A DNA stretch of 64,000 nucleotides from Bolinopsis microptera (taxonomy: Eukaryota; Ctenophora; Tentaculata; Lobata; Bolinopsidae), in the NCBI RefSeq assembly GCF_026151205.1, contig NC_087073.1, positions 20,908,658 to 20,972,657 of the forward strand, in the 5' to 3' direction. The position numbers and the translations under genes were made by a program. The notes under the pieces were generated by a model. The model was given only the letters and a program-made list of their open reading frames with translations, did not search any database and had not been told where the DNA came from. This document shows, in pieces, positions 34,990 to 46,497 of this stretch (position 1 is its first letter; each line of letters starts with the position of its first letter).

Positions 34990-37233
34990 TGAAAGAACAA
35001 ATAGGGAGATTATTATTATTAAATCTAAAATAGCTAATAATTTATGTAATTATTAATCGTCCCCTCCAAGTGGGTGATAACATAATCTAAATATAATTAC
35101 ATATACAAATTGTATTAGTTAGTGTTTATCAATGAAACAATAAGTTTTTGTTGACCCGGGGTGGACATCCCGATACCAGTGCGTCGGAATATAGTTTTGG
35201 GCTGTTTCAAGATGCATTAGATCATCGAAAAGCCCCCACATCCTTTACTGCTTTAATATATGTTTCTTTCGTTAACATTTTCGATTGTTTCTAAATAGAC
35301 TGAGTGAAAACAAATTCTAATGGAAACCAATAGTTGAACAACGTATCAAAATTTTTACATCATACTCATCAATATTATTAAATTGATAAAATTTATTTTT
35401 TGTATTTTAAGATGATGTAGAGTTTAAAATATGACGTAGAATTATAGCTAGATCCGTATGGCCTATGTATGCACATTCGAAGGACCATGAAACCAGCTAG
35501 TTTTTATTTGTTATTCAAGCTTATTATAACCATTGATACAAAGGCCATAATCTTTCGCCAGCTCTCCAATATCTACCTTGAAGCTGCATTTTATATCTTT
35601 GAACTGCACAATATAAACTTAAGTATGTTTTAGTGTAGACTTTTGAATGAACATTTGCAACCTATAGTAACAACTATAAACAAAACCCCATATGTCTACT
35701 AACAATTTTCTTTTAGTCCTAATATTCACCTAGCCATGAGTCTGTGTGTACTGCGTGACGCTCTACTGCAAGCGAGAGGGCTCTGGATAGAGCAAATCCT
35801 AATATGAGCCTTGTCTCTAAAAATTTAACTGAACTAGCATTTCGGTGTGTGCACAAGCTTTCAGGCACATGCATTCATTGCCCCATTAGTTACCTGTCCT
35901 TCCAAAACCAAACTAGCAGTCAAGGACAAAAAGTCATACACCAAATGAGCATTATATTTTATGAATTGTTTCGCATCTCTTTACTCTGTAAAATGCGCTA
36001 AAATTAAATTTCATTGCAAATATTTCTTGGTTCATTAAGCATCTTGGGCTGTACTGATTCTAATCAAAGTTCATTATAATGGTATATTATATAATAAGGA
36101 TATTCAAACAATATACACATAATATAACAATGACCCTATAAAAAAATTCAATAAAAAAATCAATAAAAATCTTGTTGTAGTTGTAGTAAAAGTAGCCAAT
36201 TCAATTTGTTGGCTCTAAATTAATATCTAAATCTGATATTTTAACTATACTACCACTTTTTATCCCTCTTTCTCCTCTAAGAGCAATAATTGTCGTTCTT
36301 AATGAGTCAAATCTTATTCTTTTCCTGATAAAAGTCATCGCTTCACTGTATCTTTGACTTGATTTTTTAGACATTCTATCAGCTTACTTTTTGAAGAACG
36401 TATTTGTTTTTCTTCCCATTCCACCTGTTGTTGACAGGACTATTGGTGTAAATGTTCTACTTCGACAATCCTTTTGTTGTACACGTTTTCTTCTGTCTCT
36501 CAAAGTTCATTATTGGATGTTTATTTATATTTATTATAATATTAATATTCATTGTAATGGCAGTAAAATTTAAATTTTTTTCCTTGAATTTTGTTTTCAT
36601 ATTCTCATTAAATATAATTGATTCATAATGTTGTAATTATAATTAGTTTAAAACTCTAGTTAGAAACTTTAGTATAGTATATGTGAATTGACAACCCACT
36701 ACCGCTGAATTTCGTGGTGCCGCTACAAAAATCCTAAAATCCTAAAAAGCACACGCACGCTATATAATATTTTAACAAAGGAATATGTCAATAGCGTTGT
36801 TGAGCTTGTTATTCTCTTTGGAAATTATTCCAAGTGATTTTAAATATTCTAAGAAATAGCTTTTGTTTTTAAATTGCAAAATTCACGTGGATTTAAAAAT
36901 TTTGAAAGTATCAACATAACAATAAAAGTATAAAACTAAACTGATTACAATCATTAAAAATAATTAAAAATATTGATTAAAACGCAAACGTTATTATATC
37001 GGAGAACTTCGACAAGCCGCGCCGCGAAAAATCATCGCGTTTGTTTCGTTTCGAAGACAGATTAATCGAAATTTGATTATTGCACAGGCCACAGCTACGA
37101 TTTGGAAATGTTAGTATTATTAATTAATAAATTATACAGACAAAAACTGGAAAATTGCAAATATTAAGTAAAAGAAAAAGAACTGCATTTTTATTCACTA
37201 CAAAAAAATCAATATATAATGTTATATTCATAA
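34492..37233 (+). repeat. 2.74-kb segmental tandem duplication, unit 1
   Basis: The unit starts inside SULT exon 2 (ATATATGTTGCAAGAAATCC) and ends at TTATATTCATAAAT. It is followed immediately by unit 2 (37234-39965). The non-coding part is AT-rich; short frames in it are not credible genes. Confidence 0.95.
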
Positions 37234-37731
37234 ATATATGTTGCAAGAAATCCTAAAGATGTTGCGGTCAGCTTCTACTATTTCCTAGAAAACATGCAAG
37301 TCCAGGCCCTAGGATACAAGAAAGAAAATACTATTGACATGTCCTCATTTATTGATTATTTTGGAGAAGGCAGAGTACTGTATGGTTGCTGGTGGAGACA
37401 TGTAATGAGTTGGTATCAAGCGTCGCTTACCAACAAAAACATACTATTTGTGACTTATGAGGAAATGTCACAAAATATTGAAACCGTGATCTCTCAAATA
37501 GCTACATTCATGAACCAAGGTGTTGATGACACGAAAATATCAAGTATTGCCGAAAAATGTTCATTCAAAAGTATGAAGAATGACAAAAAGTCAAGTATGG
37601 CTTATTGCAAAAACTTCTGGAGAAAAGGAACTTGTGGAGATCACGTTAACTTCTTCTCAAAAGAACAAATCAAGAATTTTGATGCAAAGTCTGAAAGTTT
37701 GCTTCCCACAGAGTTGATGAAAAGGTTATGA
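37234..37731 (+). pseudogene. Sulfotransferase 3' fragment
   Basis: The frame begins mid-protein at IYVARNPKDVAVSF and continues unchanged to the stop. It lacks exon 1, the FPKSGTTW loop and the KTH motif, so it cannot bind PAPS normally. An internal ATG at 37294 could start a 145-residue piece, but no promoter is expected here. Confidence 0.9.
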
Positions 37732-39965
37732 TGAAAGAACAAATAGGGAGATTATTATTATTAAATCTAAAATAGCTAATAATTTATGTAATTATTAATC
37801 GTCCCCTCCAAGTGGGTGATAACATAATCTAAATATAATTACATATACAAATTGTATTAGTTAGTGTTTATCAATGAAACAATAAGTTTTTGTTGACCCG
37901 GGGTGGACATCCCGATACCAGTGCGTCGGAATATAGTTTTGGGCTGTTTCAAGATGCATTAGATCATCGAAAAGCCCCCACATCCTTTACTGCTTTAATA
38001 TATGTTTCTTTCGTTAACATTTTCGATTGTTTCTAAATAGACTGAGTGAAAACAAATTCTAATGGAAACCAATAGTTGAACAACGTATCAAAATTTTTAC
38101 ATCATACTCATCAATATTATTAAATTGATAAAATTTATTTTTTGTATTTTAAGATGATGTAGAGTTTAAAATATGACGTAGAATTATAGCTAGATCCGTA
38201 TGGCCTATGTATGCACATTCGAAGGACCATGAAACCAGCTAGTTTTTATTTGTTATTCAAGCTTATTATAACCATTGATACAAAGGCCATAATCTTTCGC
38301 CAGCTCTCCAATATCTACCTTGAAGCTGCATTTTATATCTTTGAACTGCACAATATAAACTTAAGTATGTTTTAGTGTAGACTTTTGAATGAACATTTGC
38401 AACCTATAGTAACAACTATAAACAAAACCCCATATGTCTACTAACAATTTTCTTTTAGTCCTAATATTCACCTAGCCATGAGTCTGTGTGTACTGCGTGA
38501 CGCTCTACTGCAAGCTGGATAGAGCAAATCCTAATATGAGCCTTGTCTCTAAAAATTTAACTGAACTAGCATTTCGGTGTGTGCACAAGCTTTCAGGCAC
38601 ATGCATTCATTGCCCCATTAGTTACCTGTCCTTCCAAAACCAAACTAGCAGTCAAGGACAAAAAGTCATACACCAAATGAGCATTATATTTTATGAATTG
38701 TTTCGCATCTCTTTACTCTGTAAAATGCGCTAAAATTAAATTTCATTGCAAATATTTCTTGGTTCATTAAGCATCTTGGGCTGTACTGATTCTAATCAAA
38801 GTTCATTATAATGGTATATTATATAATAAGGATATTCAAACAATATACACATAATATAACAATGACCCTATAAAAAAATTCAATAAAAAAATCAATAAAA
38901 ATCTTGTTGTAGTTGTAGTAAAAGTAGCCAATTCAATTTGTTGGCTCTAAATTAATATCTAAATCTGATATTTTAACTATACTACCACTTTTTATCCCTC
39001 TTTCTCCTCTAAGAGCAATAATTGTCGTTCTTAATGAGTCAAATCTTATTCTTTTCCTGATAAAAGTCATCGCTTCACTGTATCTTTGACTTGATTTTTT
39101 AGACATTCTATCAGCTTACTTTTTGAAGAACGTATTTGTTTTTCTTCCCATTCCACCTGTTGTTGACAGGACTATTGGTGTAAATGTTCTACTTCGACAA
39201 TCCTTTTGTTGTACACGTTTTCTTCTGTCTCTCAAAGTTCATTATTGGATGTTTATTTATATTTATTATAATATTAATATTCATTGTAATGGCAGTAAAA
39301 TTTAAATTTTTTTCCTTGAATTTTGTTTTCATATTCTCATTAAATATAATTGATTCATAATGTTGTAATTATAATTAGTTTAAAACTCTAGTTAGAAACT
39401 TTAGTATAGTATATGTGAATTGACAACCCACTACCGCTGAATTTCGTGGTGCCTCTACAAAAATCCTAAAATCCTAAAAAGCACACGCACGCTATATAAT
39501 ATTTTAACAAAGGAATATGTCAATAGCGTTGTTGAGCTTGTTATTCTCTTTGGAAATTATTCCAAGTGATTTTAAATATTCTAAGAAATAGCTTTTGTTT
39601 TTAAATTGCAAAATTCACGTGGATTTAAAAATTTTGAAAGTATCAACATAACAATAAAAGTATAAAACTAAACTGATTACAATCATTAAAAATAATTAAA
39701 AATATTGATTAAAACGCAAACGTTATTATATCGGAGAACTTCGACAAGCCGCGCCGCGAAAAATCATCGCGTTTGTTTCGTTTCGAAGACAGATTAATCG
39801 AAATTTGATTATTGCACAGGCCACAGCTACGATTTGGAAATGTTAGTATTATTAATTAATAAATTATACAGACAAAAACTGGAAAATTGCAAATATTAAG
39901 TAAAAGAAAAAGAACTGCATTTTTATTCACTACAAAAAAATCAATATATAATGTTATATTCATAA
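37234..39965 (+). repeat. 2.73-kb segmental tandem duplication, unit 2
   Basis: It matches unit 1 nearly base for base. Differences noticed: a 10-base deletion near 38514 (GAGAGGGCTC missing) and a G to T change at about 39453. The near-identity points to a very recent event or an assembly duplication. Confidence 0.95.
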
Positions 39966-40587
39966 ATAAATTCAATTTGAATTTCATAATTTCAACCATG
40001 TATACAGCCCGCCGCGCACACAGCCACATAATGTTGAGAAATGCTTAGGTGCGGCTGTATGTGCCGCGCACAGGATCTATTTGATTATAATTATCTCACA
40101 ATTAGATGTCACATTTATTTCCTACATCTAGACTTTAAAATGTTTTATTTATTGATATATTTGTAGTATCTATTTGTTAGACGTCATAAATTACCTTAAA
40201 ATTCATACTATACTTCAAACTTTAAATAATTATGTTTGCTAATAATAAAAGAAGCTGTGTCATTTTTTTCACTAATTTATCGTTGCTCTGAGTCTTACGT
40301 AATCGATCTAAATGACGATTGTTCATTTGATTGATATTCGTCTGTTTTTGACATGTTTCTTTTCATACCCTGTACGAATACTATTTACATGTGTGATTTG
40401 TGTGTACTATTTACTATGCCAGGGCGCTTATTCATAAAATAAAATAATCTAACATTGTCAGTCTTGTGCTCCTGAAACTACTTTTTGTTATCACTGACAA
40501 GATCAAATAATCTAGCAAATGTTACGAGTTATAGAGTTGGTTGTAGCTTTAAACATTGTGACTAATTTTAGGTGGAGTGCTTTACCC
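39966..40587. other. Spacer upstream of pirin
   Basis: AT-rich. It contains a GCCGCGCACA inverted/direct repeat pair at 40010-40075. An ACTAATTTTAG acceptor-like site lies just before the pirin start, so a 5' UTR intron is possible. Confidence 0.4.
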
Positions 40588-41480
40588 ATGTCAAGGTCTA
40601 TAGAGAAAGTGGTGGAAAGCAAATGGCAATCAGAAGGACGTGGTGCGAGAGTGCGCAGGTCTATTGGTCTACGTGACATAGGACAGATTGACCCTTTTTT
40701 AATGTTAGATGAGTTTACTGGATCTTCTCTCAAAGGAGCAGGCTTCCCTGATCATCCTCATCGTGGATTTGAAACTGTCACTTACGTTCTGGAAGGCGAA
40801 ATGTACCATGAAGATTTCCTTGGTAATTCTGGAACTTTGAAACCTGGTGATATGCAATGGATGACAGCTGGACGAGGAATTATCCATTCCGAGATTCCCG
40901 GACGTGAGATGGTCAGAGGACTTCAGTTATGGTTAAACTTAAAAAGTGAGTTTAAAATGGTGGAGCCTATGTATCAGGAACTAAGTTCAAATCAAATGCT
41001 AACAGTCAAAGAAAATGGCATAAAAGTCATTGTACTAGCAGGAGAAGCACTTGAAAGAAATCAGAAGTTCAAACAAGAACACCTGCATACTATTTAGATG
41101 TCACTCTTCAGCAAGAAGCTAACTTTAAACAAAACATTCCTGATGGTTGGACTACATTTTGCTATACACTAGATGGTGATGTTGCTATTGGTCCTGACTC
41201 TAGAAGCATTCCTGCCCACCACACAGTTGTTTTCAACCGAAGTGGAGACTTTGTAGAGTTTGCTAACAAGAGTAATAAGGAGGCAAGATTTCTAGTAATT
41301 TCAGGTGAACCAATTGGTGAGCCTGTAATTCAACATGGCCCTTTTGTCATGAATACACGTGAGGAGATTGAGCAAACATTTGATGATTATCGCAATCACA
41401 AAAATGGCTTTGAAAATGCTAAAGATTGGAAGTCCGAGATTGGATCAAAATTTCTTGAAGGAACATTGTGGAGTGAATAA
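40588..41480 (+). CDS. PIR: Pirin, intronless, one frameshift
   Basis: The start at 40588 (MSRSIEKVVESK) matches the family N-terminus; an in-frame ATG at 40519 would add 23 residues. The N-terminal cupin has DPFLMLDEFTG and the metal-binding stretch FPDHPHRGFETVTYVLEG, with a later His and Glu in GRGIIHSE, as expected for the Fe site. The first frame ends at 41097. The rest of the protein continues in another frame (TRTPAYYLDVTLQQ to EGTLWSE, stop 41478-41480), and the switch lies in the AAAGAAATCAG stretch near 41057-41067, where one base seems missing. With it the length would be about 297, close to the usual 290. Either a sequencing error or an early pseudogene; lack of introns suits a retrocopy. 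Confidence 0.88.
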
Positions 41481-42317
41481 TCAGGTTATTCCATTATTTC
41501 GACCTGATAGAGATCAAAGTGTGTATAATTATATTTCAACCAAGCTTTTGACGATCTTAATATTTGTTCACATATTCTGAACTGATATAAACATGCGTGA
41601 TTTTAATATTTCCTTATTAAGCTACTTACTTATTAAGCTACTTACTTAGCTACTTGCATATTTTGTATCTTTCTTGGGTATGTTTTCGATATTATATCTT
41701 AAATACTAGAATTTATTTATTCATATATATATATTTAACAGCAGATACAGCTGTATACATGTATACAGCTGTGGCTTTGTTTGAAATATTATAATGATAG
41801 TGATGTTTTAAACTAGTTACAACACCACAAATCTATTACATTTAGATTTGTGGTGTTACAGAAGGAATTGATTTAATGTAGTTGGAGGAGTCCTAACTCT
41901 CCTCACGTCCGAAAATGGCGTTTCTCTTGTATCAAATATGACTACTATATGTGTATATTGAATTAAGTGGTCATATAATATGCTAATATAATTGCTACTG
42001 TTATTATAATGATATGTGAATAGTTAGCGCAGATATTTTTAACTTTAGATGCATTTTAGAACTATCTTTATGAAATTAAGATACAGAAAAGACATTTAAA
42101 AAGTAATCATGTTAATGTATATATAATTGTATATTGTTTAGTGCGATTTATCATAATTGTAAAAATGGTGCAATTTGTGTTAAGACTTGAAGCTGAATAT
42201 TAAGATTTTAACACCATCATTTAAACTTGCCCCTCTTTTAGATAACTAATTGTGTATCAGCTCATGGCTTTGTATCTTAGGTAACGGCTACTACTGGCTG
42301 CTGCCCCTCTAGAGATC
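41481..42317. other. Spacer with a stem-loop and a dispersed repeat fragment
   Basis: ACACCACAAATCT at about 41821 pairs perfectly with AGATTTGTGGTGT at about 41843 across a short loop. GGAGGAGTCCTAACTCTCCTC at about 41884 recurs at about 62130. TATACAGCTGTATACATG palindromic sequence lies near 41750. Confidence 0.6.
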
Positions 42318-43163
42318 ATGTCTCTCATTGACCACTATGATACGTTTCTGTTTGATTGTGATGGAGTTGTCTGGCGAGGTCTGGAGCAGGTTTCCGGAGC
42401 TTCTCATGTCCTAAATCATCTCATTTCTCTTAACAAAAATGTGATTTTTGTTACTAACAATAACACAAAAACAAGAAAAACATTCAGAGATTCAGTAAAG
42501 AGTATTTTGGGTATTTCTGTGTCACATGATAAGTTGTATAGCTCAGGCATAACAGCTGCCCTCTATGTTAAAAGAAGATTAAAGCCAGGAGAAAAGATAT
42601 TTTTGATTGGTACTAAGGGACTTTCTGAAACAATGGAAGAAAATGGAGTGGACCACATTGGGTATGGTTGTGATATAGATGGTAATTATTTTACTGACTT
42701 TGTAGACTTCGTTCCAGAAAGCAATGTCAAATTCGTGGTTGGAGCATTTGACAACTATTGTAACTATGCCAAGATGGCACAGGCATTTATCTACATCAAA
42801 GAATGTGGCGCAGAATACATTGCTACAAACCTGGACCTGACTTGCAATATAAGCAAAACCAGACAGCTTCCAGGCACAGGGAGTGTTCTCGCGGGACTGA
42901 CTCAGAGTTTGGGTGTGCAACCAAAGGTTATAGGTAAACCCTCCACTATCATGTTTGATGTGATAAGTGCGGATCATAATTTACAAGATAAGTCTAAAGT
43001 TTTGATGGTGGGTGACAACTTATCCACTGATATACAGTTTGGTATAAATGCAGGAATAGACACTGCACTTGTGTTAACTGGTGTCACTAGTAGGGATATG
43101 TTAAATAAAGAGGGATGTGTAAAACCAACTCATGTTCTAAATAGCATTGCTGATATAAAATAG
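42318..43163 (+). CDS. HAD-family phosphatase, phosphoglycolate/pyridoxal phosphatase type, copy 1
   Basis: A 281-residue single-exon gene. Motif I FLFDCDGVVWRG holds the nucleophile Asp and the second Asp, motif II is VIFVTNNNTKT, motif III Lys is in VIGKPS, and motif IV GDNLSTDIQFGINAG holds the acidic metal ligands. A C2-type cap fills the middle. This is the PGP/PDXP (NagD-like) family, which dephosphorylates small phosphometabolites; the exact substrate is not evident. First of four tandem copies. Its first 82 codons differ from the other three while the rest is nearly identical to copies 2 and 3. An acceptor-like CCCCTCTAG lies 6 bases before the ATG, suggesting a 5' UTR intron. Confidence 0.93.
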   Translation: MSLIDHYDTFLFDCDGVVWRGLEQVSGASHVLNHLISLNKNVIFVTNNNTKTRKTFRDSVKSILGISVSHDKLYSSGITAALYVKRRLKPGEKIFLIGTKGLSETMEENGVDHIGYGCDIDGNYFTDFVDFVPESNVKFVVGAFDNYCNYAKMAQAFIYIKECGAEYIATNLDLTCNISKTRQLPGTGSVLAGLTQSLGVQPKVIGKPSTIMFDVISADHNLQDKSKVLMVGDNLSTDIQFGINAGIDTALVLTGVTSRDMLNKEGCVKPTHVLNSIADIK

Positions 43164-43238
43164 TTGTCCTTATTTTGTACAAATTACAATATTTCATCAG
43201 CTTCATGTTTAGACTTAAATTAATTTGTTATTAAATTA

Positions 43239-43410
43239 GGGGTCGTTCACATATTACGTAATCATTTTTTGGAACATTTTTACCACCCCCCCGGCCCCCC
43301 CTCCGTAATCAGTTTTACGCATAGCTTTTGTGTCAAAATTACATTAGCGTAATCATTCGGAAACCCCCCCCCCCTCCCCTTACCTGATTACGTAATATGT
43401 GAACGACCCC
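43239..43410. mobile_element. MITE, GGGGTCGTTCAC family, copy in HAD spacer 1
   Basis: Inverted ends GGGGTCGTTCACATATTACG and CGTAATATGTGAACGACCCC enclose about 130 bases with C-rich runs. It is flanked by TTA on both sides, as in PIF/Harbinger-type insertions (class inferred). Confidence 0.88.
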
Positions 43411-43708
43411 TTAGTAGGGATAATCGATTATTATGAGAATAGTTTCTGTGGTTAGTGTGTGACAGTTATGTTTATTTTTTACCTGTTCTTTTAATCTTCA
43501 TTGTGTATAAAAATAGCTTAATTTTAAAGTTGATTTTATCAAGTGTACTACTTTTGTACTTTTATCATCCTGTAAATCTAAAGATTTCAACATGACAATT
43601 GCTCATAACGAAATTGTTAAATATTCTACAGTTTCTCTAGTTCCCAACATTATGCCAGGTTAATATCTATGACTTACATGTGATGCCCTTATAAGGAGTG
43701 AAAGCCAC

Positions 43709-44554
43709 ATGTCCTTTACAGATCGTTACAACACATTTCTCTTTGACTGTGACGGTGTTGTTTGGCGTGGTAAAAATCCAGTTTTAGGTGCTCCTGAAGT
43801 GTTAAAACATCTCATTTCTCTCAACAAAAATGTGATTTTTGTTACCAACAATACTTCAAAAACAAGAGCGGCATACAGGGATACGTTTAAGAGTGTTCTT
43901 GGTATTTCTGTGACAGATAACCAAGTTTATAGTGCTGGCATAACAGCTTCCCTCTATGTTAAAAGAAGATTAAAGCCAGGAGAAAAGATATTTTTGATTG
44001 GTACTAAGGGACTTTCTGAAACAATGGAAGAAAATGGAGTGGACCACATTGGGTATGGTTGTGATATAGATGGTAGTTATTTTACTGACTTTGTAGACTT
44101 CGTTCCAGAAAGCAATGTCAAATTCGTGGTTGGAGCATTTGACAACTATTGTAACTATGCCAAGATGGCACAGGCCTTTATCTATATTAAAGAATGCGGC
44201 GCAGAATACATTGCTACAAACCTGGACCTGACTTGCAATATAAGCAAAACCAGACAGCTTCCAGGCACAGGGAGTGTTCTCGCGGGACTGACTCAGAGTT
44301 TGGGTGTGCAACCAAAGGTTATAGGTAAACCCTCCACTATCATGTTTGATGTGATAAGTGCGGATCATAATTTACAAGATAAGTCTAAAGTTTTGATGGT
44401 GGGTGACAACTTATCCACTGATATACAGTTTGGTATAAATGCAGGAATAGACACTGCACTTGTGTTAACTGGGGTAACCAGTAGGGATATGCTAAATAAA
44501 GAGGGATGTGTAAAACCAACTCATGTTCTAAATAGCATTGCTGATATAAAATAG
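43709..44554 (+). CDS. HAD-family phosphatase, copy 2 (hybrid)
   Basis: 281 residues with all four HAD motifs as in copy 1 (FLFDCDGVVWRG, VIFVTNNTSKT, VIGKPS, GDNLSTDIQFG). The N-terminal third (MSFTDRYNTFL, KNPVLGAPEVLKHL) is like copies 3 and 4, and the C-terminal part is like copy 1. It starts exactly 1391 bp after copy 1. Confidence 0.93.
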   Translation: MSFTDRYNTFLFDCDGVVWRGKNPVLGAPEVLKHLISLNKNVIFVTNNTSKTRAAYRDTFKSVLGISVTDNQVYSAGITASLYVKRRLKPGEKIFLIGTKGLSETMEENGVDHIGYGCDIDGSYFTDFVDFVPESNVKFVVGAFDNYCNYAKMAQAFIYIKECGAEYIATNLDLTCNISKTRQLPGTGSVLAGLTQSLGVQPKVIGKPSTIMFDVISADHNLQDKSKVLMVGDNLSTDIQFGINAGIDTALVLTGVTSRDMLNKEGCVKPTHVLNSIADIK

Positions 44555-44624
44555 CTGTCTTTATTTTGTACAAATTACAATATCAGCTTCATGTTTAGAC
44601 TTTAATTAATTTGTTATTAAACTA

Positions 44625-44801
44625 GGGGTCGTTCACATATTACGTAATCGTTTTTTTGGAACATTTTTACCCCCCCCCCCCCTCCGTAATCAGTTTTGTA
44701 CACATAGCTATTGTGTCAAAATTACATTAGCGTAATCTTTCGGAAACCCCCCTCCCCCCTCCAGCTCCCCTTACCTGATTACGTAATATGTGAACGACCC
44801 C
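44625..44801. mobile_element. MITE, GGGGTCGTTCAC family, copy in HAD spacer 2
   Basis: Same inverted ends as the copy at 43239. Its internal C runs differ in length. It moved as part of the tandem unit rather than by separate insertion. Confidence 0.88.
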
Positions 44802-45099
44802 TTAGTAGGGATAATCGATTATTATGAGAATAGTTTCTGTGGTTAGTGTGTGACAATTATGTTTATTTTTTACCTGTTCTTTTAATCTTCATTGTGTTTA
44901 AAAATAGCTTAATTTTAAAGTTGATTTTATCGAGTGTACTACTTTTGTACTTTTATCATCCTATAAATCTAACGATTTCAACATGATAATTGCTCATAAC
45001 GAAATTGTTAAATATTCTACAGTTTCTCTAGTTCCCAACATTATGCCAGGTTAATATCTATGACTTACATGTGATGCCCTTATAAGGAGTGAAAGCCAC

Positions 45100-45945
45100 A
45101 TGTCCTTTACAGATCGTTACAACACATTTCTCTTTGACTGTGACGGTGTTGTTTGGCGTGGTAAAAATCCAGTTTTAGGTGCTCCTGAAGTGTTAAAACA
45201 TCTCATTTCTCTCAACAAAAATGTGATTTTTGTTACCAACAATACTTCAAAAACAAGAGCGGCATACAGGGATACGTTTAAGAGTGTTCTTGGTATTTCT
45301 GTGACAGATAACCAAGTTTATAGCGCTGGCATAACAGCTTCCCTCTATGTTAAAAGGAGATTAAAGCCAGGAGAAAAGATATTTTTGATTGGTACTAAGG
45401 GACTTTCTGAAACAATGGAAGAAAATGGAGTGGACCACATTGGGTATGGTTGTGATATAGATAGTAGTTATTTTACTGACTTTGTAGACTTCGTTCCAGA
45501 AAGCAATGTCAAATTCGTGGTTGGAGCATTTGACAACTATTGTAACTATGCCAAGATGGCACAGGCCTTTATCTATATTAAAGAATGCGGCGCAGAATAC
45601 ATTGCTACAAACCTGGACCTGACTTGCAATATAAGCAAAACCAGACAGCTTCCAGGCACAGGGAGTGTTCTTGCGGGACTGACTCAGAGTTTGGGTGTGC
45701 AACCAAAGGTTATAGGCAAACCTTCCACTATCATGTTTGACGTGATAAGTGCGGATCATAATTTACAAGATAAGTCTAAAGTTTTGATGGTGGGTGACAA
45801 CTTATCCACTGATATACAGTTTGGTATAAATGCAGGAATAGACACTGCACTTGTGTTAACTGGTGTCACTAGTAGGGATATGCTAAATAAAGAGGGATGT
45901 TTAAAACCAACTTATGTTCTAGATAGCATTGCTGATATAAAATAA
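45100..45945 (+). CDS. HAD-family phosphatase, copy 3 (hybrid)
   Basis: 281 residues, nearly identical to copy 2, with a few changes (DIDSSYF, CLKPTYVLDSIADIK). It starts exactly 1391 bp after copy 2. All catalytic motifs are intact. The upstream block with CCTTATAAGGAGTG ends 14 bases before the ATG and is shared with copies 2 and 4. Confidence 0.93.
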   Translation: MSFTDRYNTFLFDCDGVVWRGKNPVLGAPEVLKHLISLNKNVIFVTNNTSKTRAAYRDTFKSVLGISVTDNQVYSAGITASLYVKRRLKPGEKIFLIGTKGLSETMEENGVDHIGYGCDIDSSYFTDFVDFVPESNVKFVVGAFDNYCNYAKMAQAFIYIKECGAEYIATNLDLTCNISKTRQLPGTGSVLAGLTQSLGVQPKVIGKPSTIMFDVISADHNLQDKSKVLMVGDNLSTDIQFGINAGIDTALVLTGVTSRDMLNKEGCLKPTYVLDSIADIK

Positions 45946-46015
45946 TTGTCCTTGTTTTGTACAAATTACAATATCAGGTTCATGTTTAGACTTAAATTAA
46001 TTTGTTATTAAATTA

Positions 46016-46199
46016 GGGGTCGTTCACATATTGTGTAATCATTTTTTGGAACATTTTTACCCCCCCCCCCCCCCCCCCCCCCTCCGTAATCAGTTTTACG
46101 CATAGCTTTTGTGTCAAAATTACATTAGCGTAATCATTCGGAAACCCCCCTCCCCCCTCCAGCTCCCCTTACCTGATTACGTAATATGTGAACGACCCC
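46016..46199. mobile_element. MITE, GGGGTCGTTCAC family, copy in HAD spacer 3
   Basis: Same inverted ends as the two upstream copies; it contains a run of about 22 C at 46061-46082. Confidence 0.88.
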
Positions 46200-46497
46200 T
46201 TAGTAGGGATAATCGATTATTATGAGAATAGTTTCTGTGGTTAGTGTGTGACAATTATGTTTATTTTTTACCTGTTCTTTTAATCTTCATTGTGTTTAAA
46301 AATAGCTTAATTTTAAAGTTGATTTTATCGAGTGTACTACTTTTGTACTTTTATCATCCTATAAATCTAACGATTTCAACATGAGAATTGCTCATAACGA
46401 AATTGTTAAATATTCTACAGTTTCTCTAGTTCCCAACATTATGCCAGGTTAATATCTATGACTTACACGTGATGCCCATATAAGGAGTGAGAGCCAC

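Noticed and set aside
35804-36573. Small frames in the duplicated 3' flank of the sulfotransferase
   Set aside because: Short, low similarity to anything known, AT-rich; their repetition reflects the segmental duplication.
42579-45759. 132-codon antisense frames in three HAD copies
   Set aside because: They mirror the conserved sense gene and are repeated only because the gene is.
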